A stretch of DNA of 64,000 nt from Neckera pumila (Eukaryota; Streptophyta; Bryopsida; Hypnales; Neckeraceae), in contig OZ018408.1 in the NCBI GenBank assembly GCA_963969595.1, forward strand, positions 11,281,823 to 11,345,822, read 5' to 3'. Shown here piece by piece: positions 47,552-59,953 of the stretch. Below the pieces are notes generated by a model. That model ran no database searches and had not been told where the DNA came from. It saw only the letters and a program-made list of their open reading frames with translations. Positions within the stretch are counted from its first letter, which is position 1; the number at the start of each line of letters is the position of its first letter. Position numbers and translations under genes: made by a program.

Positions 47552-49386
47552 TTCTTTCACCAATTGAATCCAACCGAATTGATTGGACTATATTTGTTTT
47601 ATTTACCAATTATTTTCACTTATTTGTTAATTGAATTTTCCTCTAATTTCCTTTTGCCTTGCTATATTTGCTACAAGTACACTACTTAGTTAGTTGATTA
47701 TTTAATCATAACAATTATAATTTATTACAAAACTTATAAAGATTTCTCACATTGATAGGTAATCCATAATTAGTCACACATAACAAAAATATTACATTGT
47801 AACTCAAATATGATTCAGAAGGCTAAATTGAACCCATAAAGGAAGTTTGACCATATGGCAATGAGACTAGTCTTCTAGAGGATAAAGGAGGGCTTGGGGG
47901 GCCATTAGGCTACTGTAGTTTTCTACAAATAACTGCCAAAATTATCCAAATAGTACCAAATGTAGTAAATTGCTATGCAAATGCTAAAATTTTGGAATGC
48001 TCTCCAAAAACTAGGTTACAAAATTTGCAGGCCCTTGCAATTTTGCTAATTTTGAAAAACATTAAAAATAACCAGTGCATGAAGCTCACATAGACTCGAC
48101 CAATTGCACACAGCCTAATCTCCCTAATGTCACTGTTGGCATTTTTGCTGATAAGAAGCAAATGTAAGAGAATAGAAATTCAAATCATTGTAGGCATATT
48201 TTTTTATTCTTTATTTTTGAACCAAATGGCATATTTTTATTTTTGTTATTTTTTTAATATTTTTGAACCCAATGGAGGTACTAAAATATATTCAGGAATT
48301 CGACAACACCCGAATACCCTTTTGATTTAATTCCTGTTCGATTCCTTTTCCATTCCTTTCGATTCCTTTTGATCCAGTCAGAAGAAGAATGTTTATTACA
48401 CACAACTAACGAACTAACTAGTAAGTCAGTCTAAGCTTAGCTTGCCCATTCCCCCTAGTATTGTAAAGTTTACCGACCTTGAAATTCCGTTTCATTTGTT
48501 TCAAATAAAAAATAAAAAATAAAAAATAAAAAATAAAAAATAAAAAAATAAAAAATAAAAAAATAAAAAAATAAAGTTTACCGACCCAAGACTGCAAGAG
48601 CATGTTCCATTGATTCCCATATTCCCCCAATGAATTTCATTTGAGTTTCCTGAGTTGGGTCAGTTGCAAGCCTCTCTCTGGCTGTATATTAAGTTCACTT
48701 GTTAGACTAACACCTGTTTGCCCAACTGGCCCAGTGGGAGGCATCCCAGGAAGTTCACAAAAAATCTACCCTGTCCTGCTGTCACCATGTAAGTATAATA
48801 CCGGTACTGTAGTTAAGTGGAAGAGAGACTTTATAAATCTCAACGACCTCTATAATATCACAATTCAATTTTGAATAATATTATAGAAATTCAATTGATT
48901 TTGTAATAGCTATAGGATACTTTTTATTATATATTATGTATTCTTTTCGTGAAATATTTGAAAATCAAATGGATACTTCTAAAAAGATTTCAAAGAAACT
49001 TTTCAAACAACAAAACTATAGATAAATTCCATGTCTTTTTAAAATGTGATATTAAAGAATAAGGAAGCACCAACCGCTAGTGTTGCTCTACATATTCAAA
49101 TGTGAAGATTCCACTTACATTGTTCACTGGATTAATTTTATTCTTATTGCAATGTTTTCATCTTTGCAAAGGTTATTTTGTAGAAATTATGATATAAAGA
49201 TTTTCTTTAATTACTTTATATTGCACTGTATAAATTTTTTCAAAGAATATTGTATGAAGATGTCAAAATTTTCATTTAAATATTATATGTACTTTGTTTA
49301 TCTACATTCTATTACATAAAAAATTGATGAAAGTAATATATTTAATGCGTAGCAAAGCAAGCGCCAATCGCTAATATAATTGTTAA
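47552..49386. other. Non-coding stretch
   Basis: No gene recognised. It holds a T-rich segment near 48,200-48,260 and an (AAAAAT)n microsatellite at about 48,505-48,575. Confidence 0.5.
48505..48575. repeat. (AAAAAT)n microsatellite
   Basis: About ten units of AAATAAA / AAAAAT with small length changes, flanked by two copies of AAAGTTTACCGACC (near 48,467 and 48,573). Confidence 0.8.
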
Positions 49387-49388
49387 TA

Positions 49389-49925
49389 AGGTAAACCTAC
49401 CTATGACAAGCAGAATGTGTTGCAATTCACAAAAAAATTCAGATTTTTTTTCCCCAGACAAAGACAAATGTGATAAATGAAGAGAACAATTGAAATTTTA
49501 TTTTTTTGACAAATCATGAATTTATTCTGGATTTTTGAAGTATGCTGCCAGATTGGCCCAAAGGAGTCTGTAGACTACTCCAAAACCAACAAAAGTATTT
49601 TCATAATAGTCATCTTACCACCTACAGCAGTCACCACATTTTCTAACATGGCTGCCTACAAGATTTTCTAACATGGCCATGACATGAAGGAATAAAAAAA
49701 TAACTTTCCTATGACAAGTTTACAATAGAAAGGTATAAGTGTCCTATGACAATCACTAATAACTCCATGACCATCTCCCAAAACATTGATCATGGCTACA
49801 AATCAACCTAATGTATTCCTGATCCCATTTATTAAAAAATGTTTGTTGGATAGATATAAGACTCTCATGGGTAGTTCCCTAGGAACTTGTCATGGGGAGA
49901 TTTGCCGTCATAGGCAGGTTTACCT
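49389..49925. mobile_element. TA-flanked MITE with AGGTAAACCT termini
   Basis: Inverted ends AGGTAAACCTACCTATGAC and (complement) AGGTAAACCTGCCTATGAC, with TA at 49,387-49,388 and 49,926-49,927. 537 bp, non-coding. The AGGTAA start is shared with 8,364-8,804. Confidence 0.65.
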
Positions 49926-50220
49926 TAGTATGGGTGTGAAGAAATACTCTTTCCTGAGTACGTGACTGCAGGAAGGAATGCCATGCGGTGCCTGCAGGGA
50001 GTGAGGAAGAGATCATGGGACAGTCGCTTATTCTCTGGGGAACTCACCTTGCAATAGACAATTGGGAATTGCCCTCCTTTGCAAAATGACTCCAAGCATG
50101 GGTTGTGTATTGTTAGTAAGGTCTTCATAATTTCCCTGTCAACTACAGTACTGTACTGATTAAGACTTTAGAGAAGCTCATTTCTGCCACTTCCATGTGA
50201 TTAATCCCTCGTGATCCCAT

Positions 50221-50422
50221 CACTACAAAGAAAGGGGTGTTTTAAGTAGTGTCCTAAACATCACGTCTTTTAAGTAACGTCTTTTAAGTAAGTTTTTAAG
50301 TAAAATTTTACTAAAAAGACAACCTTTTTAGTATAATTTTACTTAAAAACTTATTTAAAAGACATTACTTAAAAGACGTGATGTCTAGGACACTACTTAA
50401 AACACCCCTTTCTCTTGTAGTG
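50221..50422. mobile_element. CACTA-type miniature element
   Basis: 202 bp that is almost entirely two inverted arms. It begins CACTACAAAGAAAGGGGTGT and its complement begins CACTACAAGAGAAAGGGGTG. CAT lies on both sides (50,218-50,220; 50,423-50,425), the 3-bp duplication expected of CACTA (En/Spm) elements. The arms continue through TTTTAAGTAGTGTCC and GACGTCTTTTAAGT-like sequence to a short A/T-rich loop. No transposase. Confidence 0.85.
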
Positions 50423-50425
50423 CAT

Positions 50426-51918
50426 TAAGCACATGATCTAAATTTTTGCATTTTGTTTCTCTCTCCGTCACCATTTCAAAATTAAGCTACCATGAAAATA
50501 AACACAAAGCTTTTAGACTTTGGGAGCCCTTTCCTCTCCTTCTGTCTTTTGCAAAGGCAAAGAGCCCATTTTTATTTTTATTTATTTTTGGATGATAAAT
50601 GGAGAACCATTAAAGAGCCCATTTCAAAACCAAGTTCCCATGAAAATTTACACAACGCTTTTGGACTTTTGGAGCCCTTTTTTTGGACCAAGATGCTGTT
50701 CATCTATGAAACAAAGGTATGGGAAACAGAATCCACAAAGTCAATGAGTGAGGGGGAGCACTGAATTGATTAGGCTACTGTAGACGCAATGGTTGCACTA
50801 ATCATTCAATAGTAGAACCAAGTTTCCATTACCCAGAGGGAATTATTTTTTTCGAATTTCCGGTACTACCCCAAGATACCTGACTGCATGAAATAGAATT
50901 GATAATAAAACAAATAAGGTCGTGGCACTCAATTATCAGTCCCAGTTATGCTCACTTCGACATTATTAAATCGAGAGTCTGTAGCCCTATCTCAGTTCTC
51001 TACTGCGCAACTGGGCTTTTTTCAATTTGTGCCATGCTTGTTATGGAGCGGAGTGGTATAGTTTACTAATGACGTGTTAATGACCATGCTAATTAAACCC
51101 TTGTCACATGAAGAGATATTCCATTCTTCACGAAGGTAAAATATAGTGTCACAAGCATCCCCAAGGGAAGCCTTGAATGAATTGAAAAGGACTAAAAAAA
51201 AATGAATCAAAACAGTGGCAAGCAAGGCAACAGTGATTGATGGACAAGCGTCTCGACAAGCGTAGTAATCAACCATTTCTGTGTGAATGAGAAAATAGTA
51301 AAGTAATCGCGAAGATGCCGAAATACGGCATGGGTAGCCCTCCCCTGGAATGTCCTGTGGAATTGTGGGTTGATACCCGGTGCGTGCCGCTGCCCGGGTC
51401 CGGTCCTGAGATCCCAAATGGGTAGAAGGGGAAGAAGGGCTACAACTCTCCGCCTCACTTGGTGTGCTTCCCCTGTTGCGAGGGATGATTCCTCCTCCGG
51501 CTCTCCTCTCGCAAATCGCCCTTATCGCCCCTTCGATTGTCTAGCAATCGATGATTCCCGTTTGCTGATCCTCACACCGTCCTCGTGGTTCGCTTCGCAG
51601 CAACGCCATCCCACAGACCACCGCAAGTCTCTAACATCATTTCATTTCTGCTTTGGGGCGGCGCAAGAGATCCTCTCGAATTGCGCCACAGGAAAAGCTG
51701 GGGCTCACGGGGTTTGTGAGATTTGGGAAGCCGAGGTGGATTTGGGAGGTGGGGTGCGCGTGGTTGAAGCTCGCGAGGACGAATTGCGGCGGATTTTCGA
51801 GGATCAAGCAATCCTGGGTGTGGGAGTGAGAGGGTGGAGACAGTGAGGCGCCGGGACGACGAGTTTGGGAAAAGATTGAGTTGGTTTTGTGAATTGTGGG
51901 GAGATACAGTCGGGCACC
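50426..51918. other. Upstream region of the CCT gene
   Basis: AT-rich to about 51,340, then GC-richer. A plus-strand open stretch (51,370-51,846, 158 codons) encodes nothing recognised and is probably leader or promoter DNA. Two near-repeats at about 50,520 and 50,665 (GGACTTTTGGAGCCC type) suggest a small local duplication. Confidence 0.4.
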
Positions 51919-51945
51919 ATGAGTGGGGACAACAGGTTAGAGTGA
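51919..51945 (+). promoter_or_regulatory. Possible upstream reading frame in the CCT leader
   Basis: An ATG in good context (GCACCATGAG) opens eight codons ending in TGA, about 170 bp before the CCT start. A second short one starts near 51,946. They matter only if transcription starts upstream, which is not known. The leader also holds GGGTT repeats near 52,000. Confidence 0.3.
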
Positions 51946-52113
51946 TGGGAGTTTCCGGCTGAAGTTGTAAGACGCCACAGTCGTCGTCGTCGACGGTTGG
52001 GTTGGGTTGGGTTGGATTGAGTTGCGTTTGTTGTGGTGTTGGGTTGTGGTTGTGGTGTGGATTTTGTTCGCGGGCTTGCTCGTGAAAGATCACTTCATCC
52101 CGCGTCTCTCTAA

Positions 52114-55100
52114 ATGTCTGGAGAGGAAGATCTGTATCTCAATCAGTCGGAAGCGGCAGCGCTTTATTTCACAGATGCGCTCCTTGGCAATGCTGATGAG
52201 CTTGACTTTGGGTCATTTGGCGATACTAGTGGACTTGATGTGAGTTTCTTCTTCCGTCGCATGCTGTCTTTTGCTCGTTTCCCCTGCTTTTGGGCCTAAT
52301 TGTGTGTATTAAAGGCGCTGTCCTCGAGGTGTAGGTTTATCGTCTTTGTCACCCTTCAGGTATTCAGAAACTACGAACGCTAGAGGGCAGATCTTGCGGC
52401 GCATGGTCGCTTATAAAAATAATTACAGCAGTCTCAGTCTTTTCAGTGTCGTTGTGAGGGCTTAATTTCTTTGTTTCGCTTCGGAAAAAGATTCGATTCC
52501 TGCACTTAACCTTCTTTGGCGAATCTAGAAGTTTTGAAGGTAGAGGTCGAAGTGCTGCTACCTGTAACTAATGAATTGGTATCTTTTCGTTTAGTTTGCA
52601 ACATTCCACAGTTCGGGATGACTTAGCTTCGACATTGGAGTTCGTAACATTCACGCCTCCTGTTGTTCCTGGAATCTGCGGCTGCATTCCGACCGAATAA
52701 ATCATGTTTAGCCTTAAGTATCTGACCGTCGTGTAGAGCGTTCTAGTTTTCTCTTAATTTCGAGTCCATACATCTCCTGACACTTGGAGCTATTTTTCGC
52801 TGGAGCACGGTGAAGCATATGAGGGTTAGTCCGGACGATGTAGAGGGTTAAGGTCTATTCATACTTGCTGTTAGGAAATGGTGTTAGAAAGCGAATCCAG
52901 TTCAAACATGCTCCTAAGTCTAGTTCATTCCTAACACCCTTGCTAGTTTGTCTCTGTTGATTGCTGACTTGAATATTTGTTCTTGTTGCCAGGATGGCAC
53001 GTTTAACGGCATTACAGGGTCCGGTGTGACATCGTTCGAGACTCGCGATATTTTCAAGCCGACAGCACTGAACGGAGACTCATTCGTAGATGAGGTAGAG
53101 GCGAAGTGTGACACTAATTCAATTGTCCAGCAGGAAGCCCCATCAGAGAGCGTTGGTTCCGCATATTCCAATGGAGGTTTACACAGCAGCTACGTGTTTA
53201 CCAAGCCAACATTGGACCTGGAGAATATGGGCATGGCATATGGAGTTTCGGGGCGTTACTTGCAAGGAAATGGGGTAGGATCCCCTTCAGCGCCATCTCA
53301 AACTGGTTTGATGTCGCCGTCCATGATGGCCTCGGAGAAACTCAACGGATTGACACTGGAGCACATGGCGCCTCCCTATGGCTTCGATGTGAAGACCACT
53401 GCGAGTTTGGGATTTCCTCCAGGGCTGGTGACTTACCCGCCTGCCAGAGCAATTTCCTCTGGGACAACGAAGCAGTTCATGTCAGCTCCCCAACCGTTGC
53501 CTGTTGCGCAGGTGGTGACGTCGCAGGCACCACCTGCAACAAATGGAATCTTGTCAAGGTTCGGAAGTCAAGAGATCCTGATGGCTGCTGCTGCAGCCGA
53601 GAGCAATGGCATGGAGAGCGTGTCACCCGTGTTGTCTCCGAGTTCCTCTGAAGGGAAAGAACAGTACTACGGCTTGCAGCAGCAAGACCTCCTGCGGCAA
53701 GAGAGTGGGGTTGACACGGATGACTTTGTTGATCAGGTATTCGTCGAATTCTGGAAACTTGTATGTGTTTACAGGTCCTTTGTACGTTTTGGGGATACTC
53801 TATTTTTCATGGTGCTTGAATATTATCATGTTGAGTACCAGCAAAATATAAACTTTGTCCAAACTTGATCCTGTAAAGCTCATCCCTTGTTGTTTGATAC
53901 TTTGCGTTGAACCTTTTTACAGGTTTAGCGCACAAAAGAAAAGTAAGAACAAGTAGACACACACATTAAGAGCTCCTTGGTCCATTAATGTGGCCTTTTG
54001 CATTCGTGTTTTTGTTCTTTCGGCGGCCACTTCTACGCTTCTGTTGTTGGCGGATCGGATTCTGAAACTAGAAGACCTTTTGAAGTACCTGTTGCGTATA
54101 GTAATGTTCTTATCTAATTAAGGCATTGTTTTCTGTGCACTAGGTGGATGGAGATGGGGATGGATTGCAGCCACTCCCGCAAATGACTCGATCGAGCATG
54201 CAGCGAAGTTTCAGTAGCCATGCCTTGGGTCAGCTCCGCCATGCGGGTCCGCCACCACGCTCCTCTGAAAACGGAATGAATTCCCGCAGTTCACTGGTGG
54301 ACCGTCCTGGAGGAGGATTGACGAGTCCAGGAACTCGCCTGCAGCCCAGTCTGGCGGAGTTTCAGAGCGTCGGCATGCGCCCCATGAGCATGCGTCGTGT
54401 CTACAGTGCTGGCGATATACAGGTGATTTGATTGTATGCTGTTTCTTTATTCCGCTATAAGTAATATTATCTAAGCATTTCTTACACACTCATTTCACCC
54501 TAATTACACTGCCTCAGGTGTGACGAGTGTACTTCTATTAGAACTCTCATGCATGTTTACAACTGGACTTGTGGTAGTTGTCCAATCACAAGTGTACACA
54601 ACATGAGAGATTCTTTGACGCATTCTGAGGATATTTAGGGAATGTGCAGTTATGGATTATGTGATTCTAGAGAGTTGTAAGTAAATTACTCTTTTGTACG
54701 ATGTCTTTCATTGTTCTTTAGATATGGCGCATTTGTCTGCTGATTTGCTAATTCAGGGGGTCTGAGGCCATGCAATGACAGTCACCGATGATTTTTTTTT
54801 GTGCAGACTTTGAACGGCATGCAAGGGGGTTTGGGGGGAAGTGCATCTCCAAGTTTTGACGATGGCAATTATAGGGTTGGGAAATACAGCATGGAGGAGC
54901 GCAAGATAAGGATACATAGGTATCAGCAGAAGCGTACCCAACGCAATTTCAACAAGAAGATAAAGGTACATTCTTTTTCCTATCTACACTATATCACTCC
55001 CGTGTTGAATTGATGGCTGATTGGCTGGCTGCTGGAACGAGTAACTGTTCTTCTATTTCGTACAGAGTTCATTCTTACGAAGGTGTAATAATTAATACGA

Positions 55101-55699
55101 AGTTTTTTACCTTTTGTTTTAGCTTTCATTTAAGTAACGACATGCCGAGTGAATGCTGAGTATTTTTGGATTTGTTTCAATGTTTTCTTCAGTACGCCTG
55201 CCGCAAAACATTGGCAGATAGTCGTCCCCGAGTTCGAGGGCGTTTTGCGAAGAATATGGATGATGAGCTACCAGTTGCTGTTATTCGGCGCAAGCGCGAA
55301 GATGATGACGATGATGAGGTACTGCTCTGAGATATGTACTTTCAGGGACACGCACTTTCTTTAGTCCAGTTTTGTTTTTTTGACCAACACATGTAATGTT
55401 CTTCACGGATTCTGTTATATAGAATTTGGCACCGTCTGAATTCTACTATATTCATAATATGATCGATTAAAATGGTCATTTTATAACCATGAAATCTTGG
55501 TTAGTGTGTAGTCAACGAACAACGCGTGATACCCTTGGCCTGGATGCTGAAAATGTAGTCGTGTGTTGAGCAGGGCGATGCGCATGGAAATGGAAATGGA
55601 GAAGGAGCCAATGGCTTTCTGTTTGAGAATTCTTCAGGAGATTATTCCGACCTGCTTACAGCCATCAAGAAAGAACATCGCACAGTCAACAGTATGTAA
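52114..55699 (+). CDS. CCT-motif (CONSTANS/CO-like/TOC1) nuclear protein
   Basis: Six exons join in phase 0: 52114-52239, 52993-53736, 54144-54422, 54807-54965, 55193-55318 and 55574-55699, giving 519 residues. The N-terminus is acidic (MSGEEDLYLNQSEAAALYF), followed by a long Ser/Gly/Pro-rich middle without a recognised fold. The CCT motif lies at about residues 406-456: KIRIHRYQQKRTQRNFNKKI, then YACRKTLADSRPRVRGRFAK. It is split by intron 4 after KKIK. CCT motifs mediate nuclear import and bind NF-Y-type partners and DNA in light, clock, flowering and chloroplast-related regulators. After CCT come a basic IRRKRE cluster and an acidic EDDDDDE run. No B-box or response-regulator domain precedes the CCT, so it belongs with CCT-only proteins rather than CONSTANS-like or PRR proteins. 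The start is the first in-frame ATG of exon 1. Target genes cannot be read from sequence. Confidence 0.88.
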
Positions 55700-57016
55700 A
55701 TTGGAGTTGATGGCTAACACAACGTTGGTTCAATCTATGCACCAACTTCATTGCTTTTCATCTTAGTATTTATCAAGCCCTCGAGTTGTCTGGGAATGAC
55801 ACATTCTGGATGTATCTCTATGCCTCTCTCTTCAGTTGTTGCACTAGTGAAGTACTGTTGTAGAGCAAGTGTGTGAGTAGCTGTTTTAATTGATTGTTCG
55901 TCTTAACTCTAGCACACCAAGTCTAGCCCTGAAGTGGACACGTGAACTTGAGTTAGATGAGAGGGAGGGTGCGGATGGAGCGCAGCGGTGTGTAACTGTA
56001 GACGGAGGCAAAGGAGGCAGTCAGTTAGCACATGCTGTAATTATTGAATGCGGCTGAGAGCAAGGCCCGTTGTAAAATGTCAGGCAATGTTTTTGTCAGA
56101 ACTACTCCGCCTAGCGGATGAGTCGTGCTTTTTTCAAGCTTGCAAGAACACTTAGGTTATGAATGCAGGCTTGATCTTGGCCCCTCTTGCTTTTGGTATT
56201 TTCTCATGCTCACCAAGAGCTGGGTTGTTGTTGATGGCAACGCAGTGGAAGGGAGTCTACTAGAATTTTTATTGTAGTGTGTAGAGTGTGTGTATTCCAC
56301 ATACTGCAGTGACTCCCTATTAACACTAATAATTGGGTGCTTCACTTGACCGCCACTGAGGTGCTCGGTCGTCTTTCTAAGAGCATCAGCACTAGGCACT
56401 GATGTAGATCTTTCTCACAATGTTGAGCTACTGATATTGGTTTTCAATAAAATTACTTAGGGAATTCTATGCAATTTGTATTGTTGGAATTGTGAGTTTA
56501 TCTTTCTCTCATACCGACAGAATTGGATTAGCAGTGTAATTAGTCCAGTCTTGATTCCGGATTGTTTGGGTGGTGCTCATGTGATTGTCTTCTGATTTTC
56601 AGTTCTTGCTTGCGCTGATGATCACTTTATACCGCAAGTTGTAGCTTATCAAACTGAGATTCTTATTTCGGAATCTTCTTACTGTATTTCCAAAATTGGG
56701 ATTCTTATATCTTGGAATGTGGGCCTGAAATTTTTTAATTTTTAGCAGACGCTCTTTTGCCCTAGGACCAGGTTTGACCCTATGACCATGTACTCAATTT
56801 CAGAAGCATTCACTTTCATTGTATGCTCTATTTTGTTTTTTATATATGTACCACAAGAATTTTTTATTTATAATTTTTAAATGATGAATCAGTTTTCTTC
56901 TACTCCGTATAAGTCACGTAGTATTAATTTTAGAGTGATTTTTTGTAAAGATTTGAAATTACTGTTAATTTTTGAAGAGAAAGAGAAGAAAATTTATAGG
57001 AAATTCAAAATGCACT
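55700..57016. other. 3' flank of the CCT gene and intergenic DNA
   Basis: Probable 3' untranslated region followed by AT-rich intergenic sequence; AATAAA occurs near 56,446. No further gene or repeat boundary was recognised before the element at 57,021. Confidence 0.4.
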
Positions 57017-57020
57017 TTAA

Positions 57021-57913
57021 CCCCTAAAGGCCCAAGGCCTTTTTTCTGCCAAAAAACACCCAAATCTGCCATTTTTATAGCAAAGAGTTAAAAAAATTGA
57101 AAAATGTTTTTTTTGCACATCTAACCATAGGATCTTACACCTAACTAGTATGAAAATGTGTGGAAAAAATTTCAGAATTTTTGACCGCAAGGTATTTTTG
57201 TTTAAAGTAAAAAAAATAAGTTTTTCAGTACATTGTGGGACTAGATTTTATGACTTTGAACACTTTTAACTGAAATTTTTTGCACTACAGAGTTTTGAGC
57301 TTTAAATTTTTTTAGTAGAAAATTGAGTTGAGAATCTAGGGGAAAAAAAAATCCAAATAAACTTAATTTTCATTACTAAAAAATTGTTAAGTAGAAGTAG
57401 GTACGAGATAGAAGGAAAGCCTAAAATATTAATATCTTTTATATGGAATTAGAAAACACTAATTCCAATGGTGAGATTGTTCCAGCAAAAAAACGAAACC
57501 TTGTGGAACTTTTTTTTTGAAAAATTATTAAATTGCATTCAGAAATGAATCCTATAAGTTATTTTTTCAAGAAGATGCTCTAAGTGCTTGAAAAACAAGA
57601 TTGTCTATAACTTCTCAAAAAAATACAAATGAAATGAATCAAAGTTTTCCAGATAGACAAAAATATAATCTATGAGAAAAAAATTTAGAAAAAAAAAAAA
57701 ACTTGCAAATTTTTTTTTGCTACCCCCCGTCTCCTATTTTGAGCTTATTTGGGCATAACTTTTTTTCCCGGGCACTGATTGAAAAAAAAAACTTTATTCC
57801 CACAAAGCTTAGCAATTTTTCTATCTTCAAAAAAAGTTTTGGAAAATCATGACAAAACTTCAGCCCGTAGGTACTTGCCCGAAATCCCATTTGTCCCCCA
57901 AAGCTTTTAGGGG
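57021..57913. mobile_element. TTAA-flanked MITE (family A)
   Basis: 893 bp; ends CCCCTAAAGGCCCAAGGCC and GCTTTTAGGGG; TTAA at 57,017-57,020 and 57,914-57,917. Interior order and landmarks follow 30,494-31,416. The family's GTCCCC hairpin near the right end is partly deleted here (GTCCCCCAAAGC). Confidence 0.8.
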
Positions 57914-58378
57914 TTAAATTTTAAATAAATCCATATGATTTCAATTTTGTACCGTGCATCAATAATTAAATAGTTTTTCATTCTTTCAAATTAAAAGAAA
58001 AAATTATAGCAATGTGATGGCAAAATATTTTTAAACCATTGTGAAATAAGAATGAAAAGAATGGAAATCAATGGCTCCATATTGGTACTTGCATTCTTAA
58101 GTATACAAGTGTTTTCTGTAACCATCAGACTTATCACTAATAAAGTTGAGTAGGTTAATAACTCATTATTTTTCGTTACTAGAACTTAGTTACTTATGTA
58201 TCCGTTTCCATTACAAAATCATACAATTTGCTTTAGTATTCATGGTGACAAAATTCTACAATTAATTTATTAAAAAATTAAATTCATGATAATTTTCAAA
58301 ATGAACCTAGCAAGAGACTTTCATCCAAATAAATAATTATTGTTGCCATAGTGATGAACCAACTTCACTGGAATGGTA

Positions 58379-58782
58379 TTAGGGGAGGCAACCCATTTCC
58401 GATCACTTAAGGAATTACGCATATCTACAGGGCTGATTTCTTTAGTGGGGAAATTTTCTTGGGTGTAAAAATAGAGTTTGGAAGGTTTTCATAATTTTTT
58501 GGATTTTTATTTCTCAAAATGTTATTTTCTATGGATTATATAGTTGAAGATTTTGTTCTATCCATTCTGGTCATAGAGACTTTCCCATTTTCAACTAAGG
58601 GCTAGTTGCAAATCAACCAAGGGTTAGTTGCAATATTGAGATTCTTGGAGGCAATTCTAATGTGCCACAACTACCTTGGGAACCATATCATAATTAATTT
58701 CTGATCATCTCCTCCTTCACGGAAAGAGAACAGCATACATAGCCACAATGGGGCGTCGATTAGGAATGGGTTGTCTCCCTTA
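58379..58782. mobile_element. TA-flanked inverted-repeat MITE
   Basis: Left end TTAGGGGAGGCAACCCATTT, right end complemented TAAGGGAGACAACCCATTCC; TA on both sides (58,377-58,378; 58,783-58,784). 404 bp. It does not begin with the canonical Stowaway sequence, so only the TA target is Stowaway-like. Confidence 0.55.
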
Positions 58783-59039
58783 TATTGTACATAACATTCA
58801 GTAGCCTTCAAAGAGGCTGCCTTTCCCTCCCTAGAGTCCTCATCCATGAAATTCATCCTCAAATAATTAATGCAAGCTTAGGTACCAAGTACCAGGATAG
58901 TGGTAGTACATTATGTTTTGTTTCATTTTCTTTATTAGTTTTAGAACCACACATACAAATCAACAAATATTTGTAGAAAAAGATGTTGGCAAAGAATCCA
59001 ATGAACAATACATTACAACCATTTGTCATCAATAACATA

Positions 59040-59675
59040 TTTTGGATTTTCAAGTGTAAAGGCAACTCTATATATACACATGGGGTGGTAGAAAGTAGAA
59101 CAACCCATGTGGGATAAATAAATTTGAATTTGTAGTTTCTCAAGCACTCATAGTTAAGTCAAAAACAAAGAATTGTGTTAAAAGTAGAATTTTAGACCTC
59201 ATTTAGGCATAGTAAAATAACTTTTTTCAAAAAACTTTGAACTAAAAAACATTGGTTAATGAAGATAAGTTTTACCTCAAAAAATCCGTTTGGAATTTTG
59301 AATCTCGAATCAAAAGCTATGGACAAATTTGAGAGAGGGTTTGGAATGGACATTTTCTTCAACATTTTTAAAAATCCTCTCTCTAGATTTGTCCATAACT
59401 TTTGATTAGAGATTCAAAATGCCAAACGGGTTTTTGGAGGTGAAACTTATCTTCATTCACCAACTTTTTTTAGTTCAAGGTTTCTTGAGAAAAGTTATTT
59501 TACTATGCCTAAATGAGGTCTAAAATTCTACTTTTAACACAATTCTTTGTTTTTGACTTAACTATGAGTGCTTGAGGAACTACAAATTCAAATTTATTTA
59601 TCCCACATGGGTTGTTCTACCTTCTACCACCCCATGTGTACATATAGAGTTGCCTTTACACTTGAAAATCCAAAA
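59040..59675. mobile_element. Long-hairpin foldback element
   Basis: Two arms of about 298 bp (59,040-59,337 and 59,378-59,675) are inverted copies with scattered mismatches and a 40-bp loop. Paired positions sum to 118,715 at both ends. Shared blocks include TTTTGGATTTTCAAGTGTAA, GGTAGAA.GTAGAACAACCCA and TTAGACCTCATTTAGGCATA. A transcript would form a long double-stranded RNA stem. No coding capacity. Confidence 0.85.
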
Positions 59676-59903
59676 CACGAATGACAATCACATCAAAGTG
59701 ATGAAATTCAAGCATTGAGATAATTGATCTCTACAAATTGATTGCCATTTTGAATGAGTTTGCTATTTTATTTACAACTTTAGTTCAATGTACTTAATTT
59801 GCTGTTAATCCCAATGTACAGCTGCGTCCTTGTAATTGACTCAGGCCCCTTGCTGTGTTTTGACAAGTCCCGCCAAGTGTCCTTGTAGTTACTGATTTGG
59901 TGT

Positions 59904-59953
59904 GGAATATACCACACCATTTCATCCCTCGGATGAAATGATGTGGTATATTC
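59904..59953. repeat. Short near-perfect hairpin
   Basis: GGAATATACCACACCATTTC plus ATCC (59,904-59,927) pairs with 59,931-59,953 across a 3-base CTC loop, with one internal mismatch. It lies in intergenic DNA; role unknown. Confidence 0.6.

Noticed and set aside
51370..51846. 158-codon open frame upstream of the CCT gene
   Set aside because: No recognised domain, no homology evident by eye, and it lies in the GC-rich leader/promoter zone of the CCT gene.
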